Shown here: positions 33,068-42,247 of the stretch, piece by piece
Position numbering within the stretch: position 1 is the stretch's first letter
How the letters are laid out: the number at the start of each line of letters is the position of its first letter
DNA from: Leptospiraceae bacterium
GTDB lineage: Bacteria > Spirochaetota > Leptospiria > Leptospirales > Leptospiraceae
Assembly: GCA_024233835.1 (NCBI GenBank)
Contig: JACKPC010000001.1
Location: 1,984,001-2,048,000 of the forward strand
Direction: 5' to 3'
Length of the DNA: 64,000 bases
Translations under genes and position numbers: made by a program
Notes under the pieces: generated by a model
What the model was told of the DNA's origin: nothing
Database searches by the model: none
What the model saw: the letters and a program-made list of their open reading frames with translations, nothing else

Positions 33068-33976
33068 TTAATAGGTATGAACATCTCCCATTCGTAAAAC
33101 ACCTTTAAATTCTCCCTCTTCCACTTCGGGTTCTTCGAGATAATGATAGAGGTAGCATTTCTTTTTTACAGTTGTATCTGCAAGACGAATGTCGTCAATA
33201 TGAGAATGTACTCCTGATTTAAAACCGGTTTCACAATCCTGGTAAATGACGTCTGCACGCTTATAGAAGCCGGACATATTCGGGGGCATCATCCAGAGGG
33301 TGTCAGTTGGAAATAAGATGTTTTTACCATCGGAGCTACGGAAGCGAAGACCGTAAGAAGGCATAAGAGTTGTTCCGGCCAAAACGTGGGTACTCATTAC
33401 CGTATCCACTTCCCAGGTTCTATTTCCGTCTTCAAAAGTATAGTTAAAGTTACTCTTCATCACCTGAACGTCAAAGTAAGTTTCCAGGCTTACAATTTGG
33501 ACTCCCTGTAAAGTTTTTAAGCCGGGTGCTGCTGCCTGCCAGACTTCATCGAGAACAGTCTTGTGCCCCCAGAGGGAAGGCTTGCAGTTATCCGGAATGG
33601 GTTCTGCATCAAAAAGTCTGTCAGCTACCGAGTCCATACTTCCATCGGAGTTCTTTAACCAGGCAACTTTGTCTTTATTCCAAAAAGGGTTGAACACAGT
33701 GGACAGGGCAATTCCTTCAACACCACCGATGTGGTCAGCGTGAGGGTGACTGCAATACCAGGCATCGATGTCTCCCATCTTTAGTCCCCGGTAAGCGAGG
33801 GCATGGCGTATATCTGAACCAAAATCAATCACAAAGCGATAAACGTCTTCTCGAATTTTTCCCCTGGCATCAAACTCAATTAAGAAGTTAGACTGCCATT
33901 TGGGTTTGTAAAAACCATTCTCATCATAAGTGCCTGTGGCAAAGGCACTATTTACACCGAGGGCTATAACTCTCAT
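33068..33976 (-). CDS. Metallo-beta-lactamase-fold hydrolase
   Basis: 302 aa, cytoplasmic. The zinc motif is HPHADHIGG (His77, His79, Asp81, His82); further ligands are probably His in MSTHVLAG, Asp in FPTDTLW, and His in SGVHSHIDD. Strands N-terminal to the motif (FVIDFGSDIRHAL) fit the fold. Several Trp and aromatic residues around 95-150 form an insert. It resembles ribonuclease Z / phosphodiesterase-like members of the superfamily, but the substrate is not apparent. GGGAGAAAAAT precedes the ATG. It is a single gene convergent with purK. Confidence 0.88.
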   Translation of the reverse strand: MRVIALGVNSAFATGTYDENGFYKPKWQSNFLIEFDARGKIREDVYRFVIDFGSDIRHALAYRGLKMGDIDAWYCSHPHADHIGGVEGIALSTVFNPFWNKDKVAWLKNSDGSMDSVADRLFDAEPIPDNCKPSLWGHKTVLDEVWQAAAPGLKTLQGVQIVSLETYFDVQVMKSNFNYTFEDGNRTWEVDTVMSTHVLAGTTLMPSYGLRFRSSDGKNILFPTDTLWMMPPNMSGFYKRADVIYQDCETGFKSGVHSHIDDIRLADTTVKKKCYLYHYLEEPEVEEGEFKGVLRMGDVHTY

Positions 33977-34051
33977 ATTTTTCTCCCTTTTCTCCTTAGT
34001 AAAATGTTGGAGAGGATATTCGTCAAATGAAAAACTTTTTTTACCGGTAAA

Positions 34052-35275
34052 TTACAGAGAAGGAGCAGTTAAACTATTTTGAAATTGTATATTAATACTA
34101 TCCAATTTAGTTTTACTCAGGTCATCCCATACTCCGGCACCTGTAGTTCCGATAGTTCCAAAGAGTTTATCTACCCTTGAAACCTGCGGATAGGTAGCCG
34201 GAACAGAGGCAGGTATAACCTCATCATTAATGAAACCACTATTCTCAAAGAGTCCGTAGTTTCTGCTTATTAATCCGCAAAGTTGTGCATTGGTATTATC
34301 AATAGCACTATCCATTAAACTTAATTTGGCGGTAGCCTCTTTTTTTTCGGTAGTTAAAAATTGACTGTAGGCTAAAGAATAGTATTTTGTGCTGCTTCCA
34401 CAATTTGGAAAAATAGAAGCATTATGTGGAAAGCGAACTACAGATTTAAAACAAAGAATGGTATCATTGTCCATTTTTTCAAGAACTACGCGACCTTTAT
34501 CTGCTCCTGAGTAAAATTGTTGAGCTCCTGACCAGCTAATAGTTTGCTTTTGAGACTGAATGGTATTTCCGAGGTAAGAGGAATCCTGCTTTGACACATA
34601 GGTTTCGCAGAGAAGACTATCCGGAAAACTTATCGGATCAATTATATTCAAATTATATAATAAAAGAATTCCCTTATCTGTTAACACATCCGCACTATCA
34701 AAGAACATTTCTAAGGCTTTGGTCTTACTGGATTGTCTCCACATTTCAAAAACGTGCTTATAGGTTTTAGTACCGGTAAAAGCAGAAGAACTAACTGTAA
34801 TATTTGCATTGACCGTCAACTTGATAATAAACAAATCGCCCTTTGGTGTTTGTATAACCTTTTCTATATTCGTTCCGGTATTTAATAAATTATACTGCTT
34901 GATAGGGCCTAAAATAGCTTCAATCGTATCCGAATTATTATTGGCCCAGAGAGCAGACTGACGAACAAAAGCCCATTCGTTTTCTTTAGCACTGGCACTT
35001 GAGGCAATTCCCAGCTTCTTCATGAGTTTTCTGAAATAGAACTTCTTGGGAGAATTATAACTTGAAATCTGGCTCTTTAGGGGAACTCCATCAGGAATTT
35101 TAATAGTTAGACCTGTCGCTGTTGTGTTAGTTGCCTGGGTTGGATTTGCAGAAGAGCTTAGAACGAGAACCGTTCCGGCTTTGACGAGTTCGTTTTGTTT
35201 ATCGTCTTCTTTCTTGCATTGCAAGAACAGGAAAAGAGTCAGGGATACTAGAAGTAAGGGAAGTTTTTTAGGCAT
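34052..35275 (-). CDS. Lipoprotein of unknown function
   Basis: 407 aa from the ATG at 35275, which gives a clean lipoprotein leader ending FLQC with Cys followed by KKEDDK; an ORF extension to 35341 would place a second short hydrophobic stretch before the leader. The mature protein starts with a Ser/Thr/Asn-rich linker and continues with mixed alpha-beta sequence containing a few Cys (LLCETYV, NCGSS, QLCGL). I recognise no domain. It is 76 bases upstream on the minus strand of the metallo-hydrolase gene, with its own probable start region. Confidence 0.7.
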   Translation of the reverse strand: MPKKLPLLLVSLTLFLFLQCKKEDDKQNELVKAGTVLVLSSSANPTQATNTTATGLTIKIPDGVPLKSQISSYNSPKKFYFRKLMKKLGIASSASAKENEWAFVRQSALWANNNSDTIEAILGPIKQYNLLNTGTNIEKVIQTPKGDLFIIKLTVNANITVSSSAFTGTKTYKHVFEMWRQSSKTKALEMFFDSADVLTDKGILLLYNLNIIDPISFPDSLLCETYVSKQDSSYLGNTIQSQKQTISWSGAQQFYSGADKGRVVLEKMDNDTILCFKSVVRFPHNASIFPNCGSSTKYYSLAYSQFLTTEKKEATAKLSLMDSAIDNTNAQLCGLISRNYGLFENSGFINDEVIPASVPATYPQVSRVDKLFGTIGTTGAGVWDDLSKTKLDSINIQFQNSLTAPSL

Positions 35276-35431
35276 ATTTATACTCACGCTCATGGAAATA
35301 TTTCTAAGCAAAAGAATAGATACAGAAAAGATTTTAGTCAAGAATAAATTTCCTGAAAAATCTTAGTTTTGAATTCTTGTTGTAAATAATTCTGGCAGAG
35401 CTGTGTATCTGTTTAATTCTTCAAGTATTTC

Positions 35432-36277
35432 TTAGTGCCACTGGACTTTTTCGAAACTGGCATTTTGAAGTCCGGCTCTGTTTAGTACCTGTGTATCGAG
35501 AATACTTCCATTAAAGTTGGCGTATTTGAAACTTCTCTCTGAAAATGATTTTTTCCTATTTGACAGCAGGTTCTGATTAGATAAATCGAGGCGGGGGAAT
35601 AGAAAGGAACGCTCATCGGAACTCCGGTAGGAAAGTATGGGATGAAAAATCCTGAAAGTTTTATCAAGGGAATGAATCACAGGTTTTTCGTTTGTATCCA
35701 TTCGAAAAATAGAGAAACTGAGGTAATAGTTATAAACAGAAAATAAAAGAATAAAAATATATAGGGGAGAAAATATAAATTTTTTTGAATATTTCCATAA
35801 TATTATAGTTTTATACAAAAAGGTTTGTTCCTGCAAATCGACTTCATCGAGAGAGCAGATAAAACGAAAGATAAGAGCAATATCCAGAAAAAAAAGAATG
35901 AAATGAGAAGAGCTGAGACAAAGATCCTGATACCTCGAAAAAGAAACCTGTAGATATAGTAAGATAAGCGGAGGAAGAATTGTTGTCAGGGCATAAAAAA
36001 GGTTTCTATGGAACCTGTTTCCAAATACTTCCTGCTTATCAAGTTGAGTCGGCTTTAGAGAACGAAGATAATAAACATGTTCAATAAAAAAAAGAAAAGG
36101 AATAATTTGAAAAAAGGAAATTAAATTTATTCGGAAAGAGAGTAGGGGAAGCTGCATTTCCTCCTCAAAAAAAAGCATTCTATCCGTTATCGTTCCGAGA
36201 GTAAAAAAAATATATAAGATAAAACTGATGTGCAGAGCATTACTGTATTTGCTTTTTGATTGCAGGTTGAGGTTCAT
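35432..36277 (-). CDS. Membrane protein with C-terminal pentapeptide-like repeats
   Basis: 281 aa. Six or so hydrophobic segments occupy residues about 15-190. The soluble tail ends with RSFKYANFNGSILDTQVL and RAGLQNASFEKVQW, where A(N/S)F or AxLxN steps of five residues resemble one to three pentapeptide-repeat coils. Such tails form short right-handed beta helices of uncertain role. It starts 11 bases after the diheme oxidoreductase stop, so it belongs to that operon. Function unknown. Confidence 0.72.
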   Translation of the reverse strand: MNLNLQSKSKYSNALHISFILYIFFTLGTITDRMLFFEEEMQLPLLSFRINLISFFQIIPFLFFIEHVYYLRSLKPTQLDKQEVFGNRFHRNLFYALTTILPPLILLYLQVSFSRYQDLCLSSSHFILFFLDIALIFRFICSLDEVDLQEQTFLYKTIILWKYSKKFIFSPLYIFILLFSVYNYYLSFSIFRMDTNEKPVIHSLDKTFRIFHPILSYRSSDERSFLFPRLDLSNQNLLSNRKKSFSERSFKYANFNGSILDTQVLNRAGLQNASFEKVQWH

Positions 36278-36288
36278 ATATTTAGGAT

Positions 36289-37614
36289 TTACAAAGATTG
36301 CAGGAAATACAAGAGTTTTTCCCTCTCCGTTTTAGGGAGATTCATAAAGGTTTCTTTACTTTTTTGTGCTTCTCCTCCATGCCAGAGAATCGCTTCCTGG
36401 ATTCCTCTCGCTCTTCCGTCGTGCAATAGTTCGGAATGCTGGCTCACTTCGAGGTAAAGCCCGATTCCCCAGAGGGGAGAGGTTCTCCATTCCTTAGCTT
36501 TCGCTTCTCCATCTTCATAGCCATCAGCTAAATCATCTCCCATCTCGTGTAAGAGTAAATCAGTATAGGGTCGAATTTTTTGCTTCGAAAGTTCCGGAAA
36601 ATCTTTATCTTCAATTGTTGTGAATTTCGGCTTATGACAACTATCACAGGATAGTTGTTTAAATATGTGTTTGCCTTCTTTAAATTCTTCTCTTTCCACG
36701 TTTCTCGCGGCTGGAACGGCAACCAGCATAGTATAATATAATAAATCTTTAAACATATTCGGATCAATTTCAGGCCCGAAACTCTGAGCTTTCTTGCAGT
36801 CTCTTTGCTTCTCGGTACAATTCTGGTAAGGAATGAGTCTTGAGGTAATTCCCATGTCCTCGTGTAAAGCTAAAGCTATAAGCTGTTCTATATCAGGCTG
36901 GTTAGCTTTCCAACCAAATCGTCCTATCTTTACCTGTTTTGTCTTTAAATGAAAGACCCGGTTTAATCTACCTGAAATTCCATCTTTATTTTTATCCTCC
37001 GGATCAGCGATTGTCTGTAACTCAGCTTCAGAAATAAGACTTAAAAGACCCATACCGTATATCACCGGGGCCACCCTCGGAGAAAAGTCTAGGTCCACAG
37101 GGGGTTTATGTGCCCATCTCGAAAAAGAATATATCGGTTTTCTTAAGCTAAATGTTTCTCCATCTGGAAAGCTTCCTTTTATTTCTTCGAACCTGAGATC
37201 TGCTACAGCTTCCGGAGAAACTTCAGGAATGGATTTATCCTGCAATTGTAAGCCATATAAGGAATTATCTTTGGTTTTAATTTTAAAAATCAGGGAATGA
37301 AAAATAGTTTCCGATTCATAGCGGTTGCGTCCTCTTCCCCCTAAAAAATGACAGCCGTTACAGGAATTTGAATTGTGCAAAGGGCCGAGACCCTGAAAAG
37401 GACTTATGCCATCATTAGACCAGAGCGCTTTAAAAATCTGGTTGCCCCTGTTAAAGCTGAGAACCTTTTCCTGTTCTTTTATATTGGAGGCTATTTTATT
37501 AAAAGCATTAAGAGATCTATCAAATACCGTCGTTTCTCCACCGGAATAAGCTTCGTGTAAGTTTTCCGTGCAGGAAACTATAAAAACTATTAGTAAAAGT
37601 AAGAGATAGCGCAT
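36289..37614 (-). CDS. Diheme oxidoreductase (DHOR/DUF1111 family, c-type cytochrome lipoprotein)
   Basis: 441 aa, lipobox IVSC (Cys15). Two heme c sites are seen: CNGCH (Cys85, Cys88, His89) and CDSCH (Cys323, Cys326, His327). The latter is followed by the family-typical TSPLWGIGL and LLHDGRARGIQEAILWHGGEA. DHOR proteins are periplasmic cytochromes related to diheme peroxidases, and in other bacteria they cluster with iron-uptake and imelysin genes. Here it lies 6 bases after the TonB-dependent receptor stop, suggesting a role in reducing or oxidising the imported metal or ligand. Confidence 0.9.
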   Translation of the reverse strand: MRYLLLLLIVFIVSCTENLHEAYSGGETTVFDRSLNAFNKIASNIKEQEKVLSFNRGNQIFKALWSNDGISPFQGLGPLHNSNSCNGCHFLGGRGRNRYESETIFHSLIFKIKTKDNSLYGLQLQDKSIPEVSPEAVADLRFEEIKGSFPDGETFSLRKPIYSFSRWAHKPPVDLDFSPRVAPVIYGMGLLSLISEAELQTIADPEDKNKDGISGRLNRVFHLKTKQVKIGRFGWKANQPDIEQLIALALHEDMGITSRLIPYQNCTEKQRDCKKAQSFGPEIDPNMFKDLLYYTMLVAVPAARNVEREEFKEGKHIFKQLSCDSCHKPKFTTIEDKDFPELSKQKIRPYTDLLLHEMGDDLADGYEDGEAKAKEWRTSPLWGIGLYLEVSQHSELLHDGRARGIQEAILWHGGEAQKSKETFMNLPKTEREKLLYFLQSL

Positions 37615-37620
37615 GTTTCT

Positions 37621-40350
37621 TTATAAGTTATAACTCAGTTGAAAATGGTAGAGTCTTCCAAAACTCGGAAGTTGATGCGGTCTTTCATAGCCGCGGGAAT
37701 AGGGATTTGGATCTGTGGAATTAAAAGAACCAAAAGAACCTTCGGAATCGTAAGTCAGAACCCCAAATACGGGCTGATTAAAAGCATTTTCTACCTTAAA
37801 TAAGAATCGAAGTCCATTTTCCCATTTTTTGCTTAGAGTCAAATTTACATAGGTGCTGGCCGGAACATAGTATTTTTCATACATTTCTATATTAGACCCG
37901 GAACCACCGGGAGTTAATTTAGCTTCACCATTGATCCAGAGAACCTGATTTCTTGCCGGATAAATTTCTTCTATTTTTCCATTATGATAGATCTCCAGGG
38001 CTATACTGGTTGCTTTTGCAATCATATAACTTCCACCTAATTTGAATAATAGCTGGGGACTGTCAAGGGGCCTTTCCTCCGAGATAGGATAACCATTTGG
38101 ATAAGGATTATTCGGTTTTTCGAAAGTTGAGTCCAGAAGTTCTTTTGAACCCGGATACACTGTAAACGCATAGGAGTCAATTACCCTACGGAGTTTATAT
38201 AAAGACACATTTCCCCAGGCTTCATAGAGTTTTTCAAAATAATGCAGGGCCAGAGAAACACCCGAATTCTTCCAGCCTGAAGCTGCACTGAAAGAGCTGG
38301 TATTTGGATTATAAGCATAAATTTGGGAGCCGATAAGGTGAAAGAAGTTTGTTGTCAAATCAAATCGTTTCCAATACCGGCCTGAATAGATAAACTCATA
38401 ATTTTTCGATTTCTCCGATTTAGCTTCTCCATAGTCAGCCGGTAATCGGTTAATCTCCTGAGAAGGGACGGCCCGAAAAGCTTCTCCATATAGGAGCCTT
38501 ATATTCTGGGTATTACTAAAACGGTAATTTAGAGCAATGCGTGGAGTTAAGTCAGTTGCAATTTGTCTGTCTGTTTTCGTTGGAGCACAGCCAAATTTAC
38601 CGTTTTTGGGTATCGCCGAAATTTCTATAGCCGGTAAATTCGGACTTACATTATCAGAAGAAACGCAGTCGTATTTTACAGCCCCACCTAACTGCCTGTA
38701 TACTCGGTCTATATAGCGGTAATCGTATCGCAGTCCTGTAGTTACCGTCACATTGTTCGTGGGATGAAAAATTCCCTGAAGCCAGCTTCCCGCAGACCAG
38801 CCTTCTGCTGAAATTCCTCCCCAGCGTGCAAAACCGATGAATTGATTATTTCGGAAAGTAAATTTTTGATAGTTATCATAGTCAGCGATAAGAGCATTTC
38901 CTCCCATCATGAAGGTAAATTCTTTGGATTCATAAGGAGTGAGCTGAAAATTACCTGAAACGGTTTTGTCAATCCCATGATAGACGAATCGAGTTCCTCC
39001 TCCGTTTTTTAATACTTCATTTTCGAGACCAGCATTGGAGAGAAGATAGGGGTTAATACTTCTTAAAAATTGGACATAGTTAATATAGCTTCCTTCGAAT
39101 AATTTTATCCAGGCGCTTTGAGAATTGGAATAAGATACGCTCCCGATTCGGCTTCTCGATTTAATGGTATCAAAATCGGCAATTTCTCTGTTTGTGTTGA
39201 TATCATAACTCAGGGTTGATTTGAAACCAAGTTTTCCCAATAGATTGTCGGTAGGATTATATTGAAGGTATAAGGAGCCGGTTCCCCAGACCCTATCATT
39301 ATCCGGGTGTCCGAAGGAGTTGTTGTCTTTAGGCCAGATCCAATTGGTTCTTCTTGTATATAAAAAAGCTCCGAGGCTTATATCCTTATAATCTACACGC
39401 AGATTAAAATTCGGTAGTTTCATTCCTTTAAATTGGGAAGATTGATTGGTCGTAGGGTCAGCAAAGAAGTAAGCATCGGTGGAATAGTTGGCATAGGTAA
39501 CACCATTTTTTCCATAACCATTCTCCCAGGAAGTATTTGTATTATATAGGACAGCTCCTTCATAATAGCTTACATCTGCTAAAAAACTCAGATTTTCCGA
39601 GTATACCTTGTTATGGATTACCTGAATTTTTCCTATCATGGAGTCTTTTTTGACGTCAGAAAATTCGGCAATCAGGGCTGTAGCCTCGTCTTTTTTGGCC
39701 TTACGGGTTATTATATTCACAACACCTAAAACCGAATTGTTTCCATAAAGAGAAGCTCCCGGTCCCCGAATCACCTCGATTCTCTCCACATTATTTAAAT
39801 CACTGAATACATCCGGATAAAAATCTCCAAAGTGAAAACGGTCATTTAGTTTCATGCCATTAAGTAGATAGAGAACACGCCTCGAAACGTTATTGGCATA
39901 AAATCCCCGAAAGTCAGCATTCATATTATGACCGAGGTAATGCACATAAACTTCCGGAACTCGAGCCAGGGCCTCGGATAAACTCCTGTATCCATAACGT
40001 TCGATATCCTCTCTTGTGATAACCGTCATACTGGCAGGTGCATCGCTCAAACGTTCTTCTTTTTTGGTGGCGGTTACAACAATTTGCTCTTCTAAAAGCT
40101 TAAAAACTTCTTCGGACGCGACATTTAAATCTTCCTTGATAATGAAATTTTTCAGTTCAGGTTTGTGAGTAATAACAGGAGAGTTTAATATATATTCATC
40201 CACATTTCCTCTGTTTTCGTTGCGTTCGGGGTTAGAACGAAGGCGGATAATTAACTTGCGGCTAAAGTCAGAAATTCGGTTGCTATCCTTTTCATTCATT
40301 TCTTCTTCGGGTAGTGCCAAATTTTCAAGACCCTGTATTTCATCGCTCAC
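37621..40350 (-). CDS. TonB-dependent outer-membrane receptor (main ORF, lacks its signal peptide)
   Basis: 909 codons from GTG 40350. The plug domain starts near residue 90: a TonB box-like EEQIVVTATKKEER, then DAPASMTVITREDIERYGY, RGPGASLYGNNSVLGVVNIITRK. A 22-strand barrel follows, with FKVENAFNQPVFG and a C-terminal LYHFQLSYNL, ending in an aromatic-Asn-Leu strand. Substrate is probably an iron, copper or vitamin complex. This ORF has no signal peptide. The missing N-terminus lies upstream in the same frame, behind a TGA at 40528-40530, so the receptor as sequenced is broken unless the stop is read through. Confidence 0.88.
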   Translation of the reverse strand: MSDEIQGLENLALPEEEMNEKDSNRISDFSRKLIIRLRSNPERNENRGNVDEYILNSPVITHKPELKNFIIKEDLNVASEEVFKLLEEQIVVTATKKEERLSDAPASMTVITREDIERYGYRSLSEALARVPEVYVHYLGHNMNADFRGFYANNVSRRVLYLLNGMKLNDRFHFGDFYPDVFSDLNNVERIEVIRGPGASLYGNNSVLGVVNIITRKAKKDEATALIAEFSDVKKDSMIGKIQVIHNKVYSENLSFLADVSYYEGAVLYNTNTSWENGYGKNGVTYANYSTDAYFFADPTTNQSSQFKGMKLPNFNLRVDYKDISLGAFLYTRRTNWIWPKDNNSFGHPDNDRVWGTGSLYLQYNPTDNLLGKLGFKSTLSYDINTNREIADFDTIKSRSRIGSVSYSNSQSAWIKLFEGSYINYVQFLRSINPYLLSNAGLENEVLKNGGGTRFVYHGIDKTVSGNFQLTPYESKEFTFMMGGNALIADYDNYQKFTFRNNQFIGFARWGGISAEGWSAGSWLQGIFHPTNNVTVTTGLRYDYRYIDRVYRQLGGAVKYDCVSSDNVSPNLPAIEISAIPKNGKFGCAPTKTDRQIATDLTPRIALNYRFSNTQNIRLLYGEAFRAVPSQEINRLPADYGEAKSEKSKNYEFIYSGRYWKRFDLTTNFFHLIGSQIYAYNPNTSSFSAASGWKNSGVSLALHYFEKLYEAWGNVSLYKLRRVIDSYAFTVYPGSKELLDSTFEKPNNPYPNGYPISEERPLDSPQLLFKLGGSYMIAKATSIALEIYHNGKIEEIYPARNQVLWINGEAKLTPGGSGSNIEMYEKYYVPASTYVNLTLSKKWENGLRFLFKVENAFNQPVFGVLTYDSEGSFGSFNSTDPNPYSRGYERPHQLPSFGRLYHFQLSYNL

Positions 40351-40680
40351 GTTGATAGCGTCAATAATTTTACCGGTATCAATGTTTAGAATTTGGGAAT
40401 AAATAGATAGATTCTTATCTTTTTTGTAATACCCCCTGACTAAAAATTTTGCTTTTTTGATTCGGCCTTCTTCTAAGCAGGAGGGAGTATCAGTGGAGCA
40501 ATGAATAAAAGTAAAAGATTCCGATGATCAAACATATTGTAATTTTAGTTTTATTTCATCGGAAATTTTTTCATCTTTTAGGCCTGAATAGGGTTCAAAT
40601 TGTTGTAAAATGACAATTTGGGTTTCCCTGGAAAATAAAGAAAAGCTAGATAAGAAAAACAAAATGAGTATCTGCCACAT
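40351..40680 (-). pseudogene. Interrupted N-terminus of the TonB-dependent receptor (in-frame TGA)
   Basis: Reading from the ATG at 40680 in the receptor's own frame gives a signal peptide (MWQILILFFLSSFSLFSRE), then a FlgO/TolB-N-like segment (IVILQQFEPYSGLKDEK), a TGA at codon 51, and then 59 further open codons (FLVRGYYKKDKNLSIYSQIL, INVSDEIQGLENL) directly into the main ORF. The protein-like sequence on both sides shows this was one gene of 1020 codons. The ATG lies 7 bases after the stop of the upstream gene. The cause may be a real nonsense mutation, a sequencing error, or recoding. Confidence 0.85.
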
Positions 40681-40687
40681 AGATACT

Positions 40688-42247
40688 CTATTTTAGATCC
40701 TTCAATTTTTCCTTCAAGCGCAAAACTGCTTCCCGTTTCTTTTTTGATAACCTGAGATATTCCGTAGCCTGTTTATTTCCATTATCAACTAAAAGTATAT
40801 TTTCAAAGATTGGCTGGGCTGAAGCATAATTTCGCTTATTGTATTCATCTATTCCGTTCTTTAAATAAACCGGAATTTTCTTTCTTTCCTGGGCACGAAG
40901 ATTGGCAAGCTCTGCAACGGCCCTTGTATTAGAAGGAAGTGTAGCGATAGATTGTTGGTAGGTTCGGATAGCTTCAAAAGGCCTGTCATGAGCGGCATAA
41001 TAACTGGCCTGGGTCCTCTGCTCTTCACTTAAACGTCTTACCGATTCCTTGTATCTTTCTTCAGCATACTTAATGTTGGGGTTGATTCTGGAGACAGTTT
41101 TATACTCAGCCATAGCCAGAGAATAACGTTTTGTATCAAAGTAATGATCTGCTTTTTCTAACAAGTCTTTTGTTTTTGCACTGGTCAAACGTTCAATTAA
41201 AAGGTTTAAATAGGATTGGGCAGCCTGGTTTTCGGGATCTCTTTGCAGGATAGCTTCAAAGACAATTTTGGCTGATTTATATTTTCCATCATTCATCAAA
41301 TTTACCCCGGCATTAAAAAAACGGGTTAACTTGGCTTTTTTTAGTACTGTTTCAGGAAGTTCTATACCGGAAGATTTGGCATACGTATTGTTTACATACA
41401 GAGAAGACTGGTCGGGACTGGCTACTCCTTCATTCAGGCAATTGCTTTTTTTTTCAATAATCCGGTTGCTCATATTTCCGGTCATTACTCCTATTTTACT
41501 ATAATCCGGACTGATAGCGAAAGTTGCACCCAGTTTAACGAGAGAAGGGAAAGAAGTCATTAAGACAATTTTATTTTGCTTACAGAAATCTGAGAGAATC
41601 TGAAAACGAGCCCTATTGAATAGAGGGTCATTTATCATATAAAAAGCATCTGCCTTTCCTTTTAATGTTTTTAACTGTTCTTCAAATTCTGCCGGGTTTA
41701 CTATTTTTTTAGTGTGATAAATTAACTTGTTTTGTAAGTCCCTGTATTTACCTTCTCCTGCGATATATTCCCCTTCGTCTGTAGAATAAAAGGAATACAC
41801 ATTGCGTATATTGGGATTAATGTCTTTTAGGGTTCTGAAGAATTCGTCAATGGAAATATCCATACTTACCCCGCAGGCTTTTCCCTCTGCAATAGGTAAG
41901 GATTTAGGAAAGTTTACCATAGAAAAAATAATGGGAGTTTTTTCCAAATTCTCAGAAGCAACGCGGGCAGCAGCCGGACCCACTGCAATGAGTAAAGAAA
42001 GTCCGGAGTCTTCTAATTTTTTGAAATAAGATTTAATATCCTGATTTTCGGAATTAACAATATCGAGATAGGAAACCGCCAGATCTTTTTCAAAAACTGT
42101 TCGAATACCATATAAAACCCTTTCATAAATCGAGTTATCAGAAGATAATAAAACTCTAACAGAAGAAGTCGAAGCTTCGGCATATAAGAAAAAAGGAAAA
42201 AATAAGAAAACTACTGAGAGTAGTCCGGCAATGATTTTTTTATACAT
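40688..42247 (-). CDS. ABC substrate-binding-like protein with C-terminal TPR repeats
   Basis: 519 aa with a signal peptide ending LYAEA. Residues about 28-290 resemble the periplasmic PF04392 family of ABC transporter substrate-binding proteins: VRVLLSSDN, LIAVGPAAARVAS, PIIFSMVNFPKSL, VYSFYSTDEGEYI, DAFYMINDPLFN. Residues about 300-519 contain TPR-like helices (AKIVFEAILQRDPENQAAQSYL, AMAEYKTVSRINPN, AQPIFENILLVDNGN). No permease or ATPase is adjacent, so it is more likely a sensor or scaffold than a transporter part. It overlaps the phosphatase gene by 8 bases and precedes the receptor by 7. Confidence 0.82.
   Translation of the reverse strand: MYKKIIAGLLSVVFLFFPFFLYAEASTSSVRVLLSSDNSIYERVLYGIRTVFEKDLAVSYLDIVNSENQDIKSYFKKLEDSGLSLLIAVGPAAARVASENLEKTPIIFSMVNFPKSLPIAEGKACGVSMDISIDEFFRTLKDINPNIRNVYSFYSTDEGEYIAGEGKYRDLQNKLIYHTKKIVNPAEFEEQLKTLKGKADAFYMINDPLFNRARFQILSDFCKQNKIVLMTSFPSLVKLGATFAISPDYSKIGVMTGNMSNRIIEKKSNCLNEGVASPDQSSLYVNNTYAKSSGIELPETVLKKAKLTRFFNAGVNLMNDGKYKSAKIVFEAILQRDPENQAAQSYLNLLIERLTSAKTKDLLEKADHYFDTKRYSLAMAEYKTVSRINPNIKYAEERYKESVRRLSEEQRTQASYYAAHDRPFEAIRTYQQSIATLPSNTRAVAELANLRAQERKKIPVYLKNGIDEYNKRNYASAQPIFENILLVDNGNKQATEYLRLSKKKREAVLRLKEKLKDLK

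Noticed and set aside
40528..40530. TGA as a selenocysteine or reassigned codon
   Set aside because: TGA terminates many genes in this window, and no obvious SECIS-type hairpin follows the codon. Recoding remains only a formal possibility; nonsense mutation or sequencing error is simpler.
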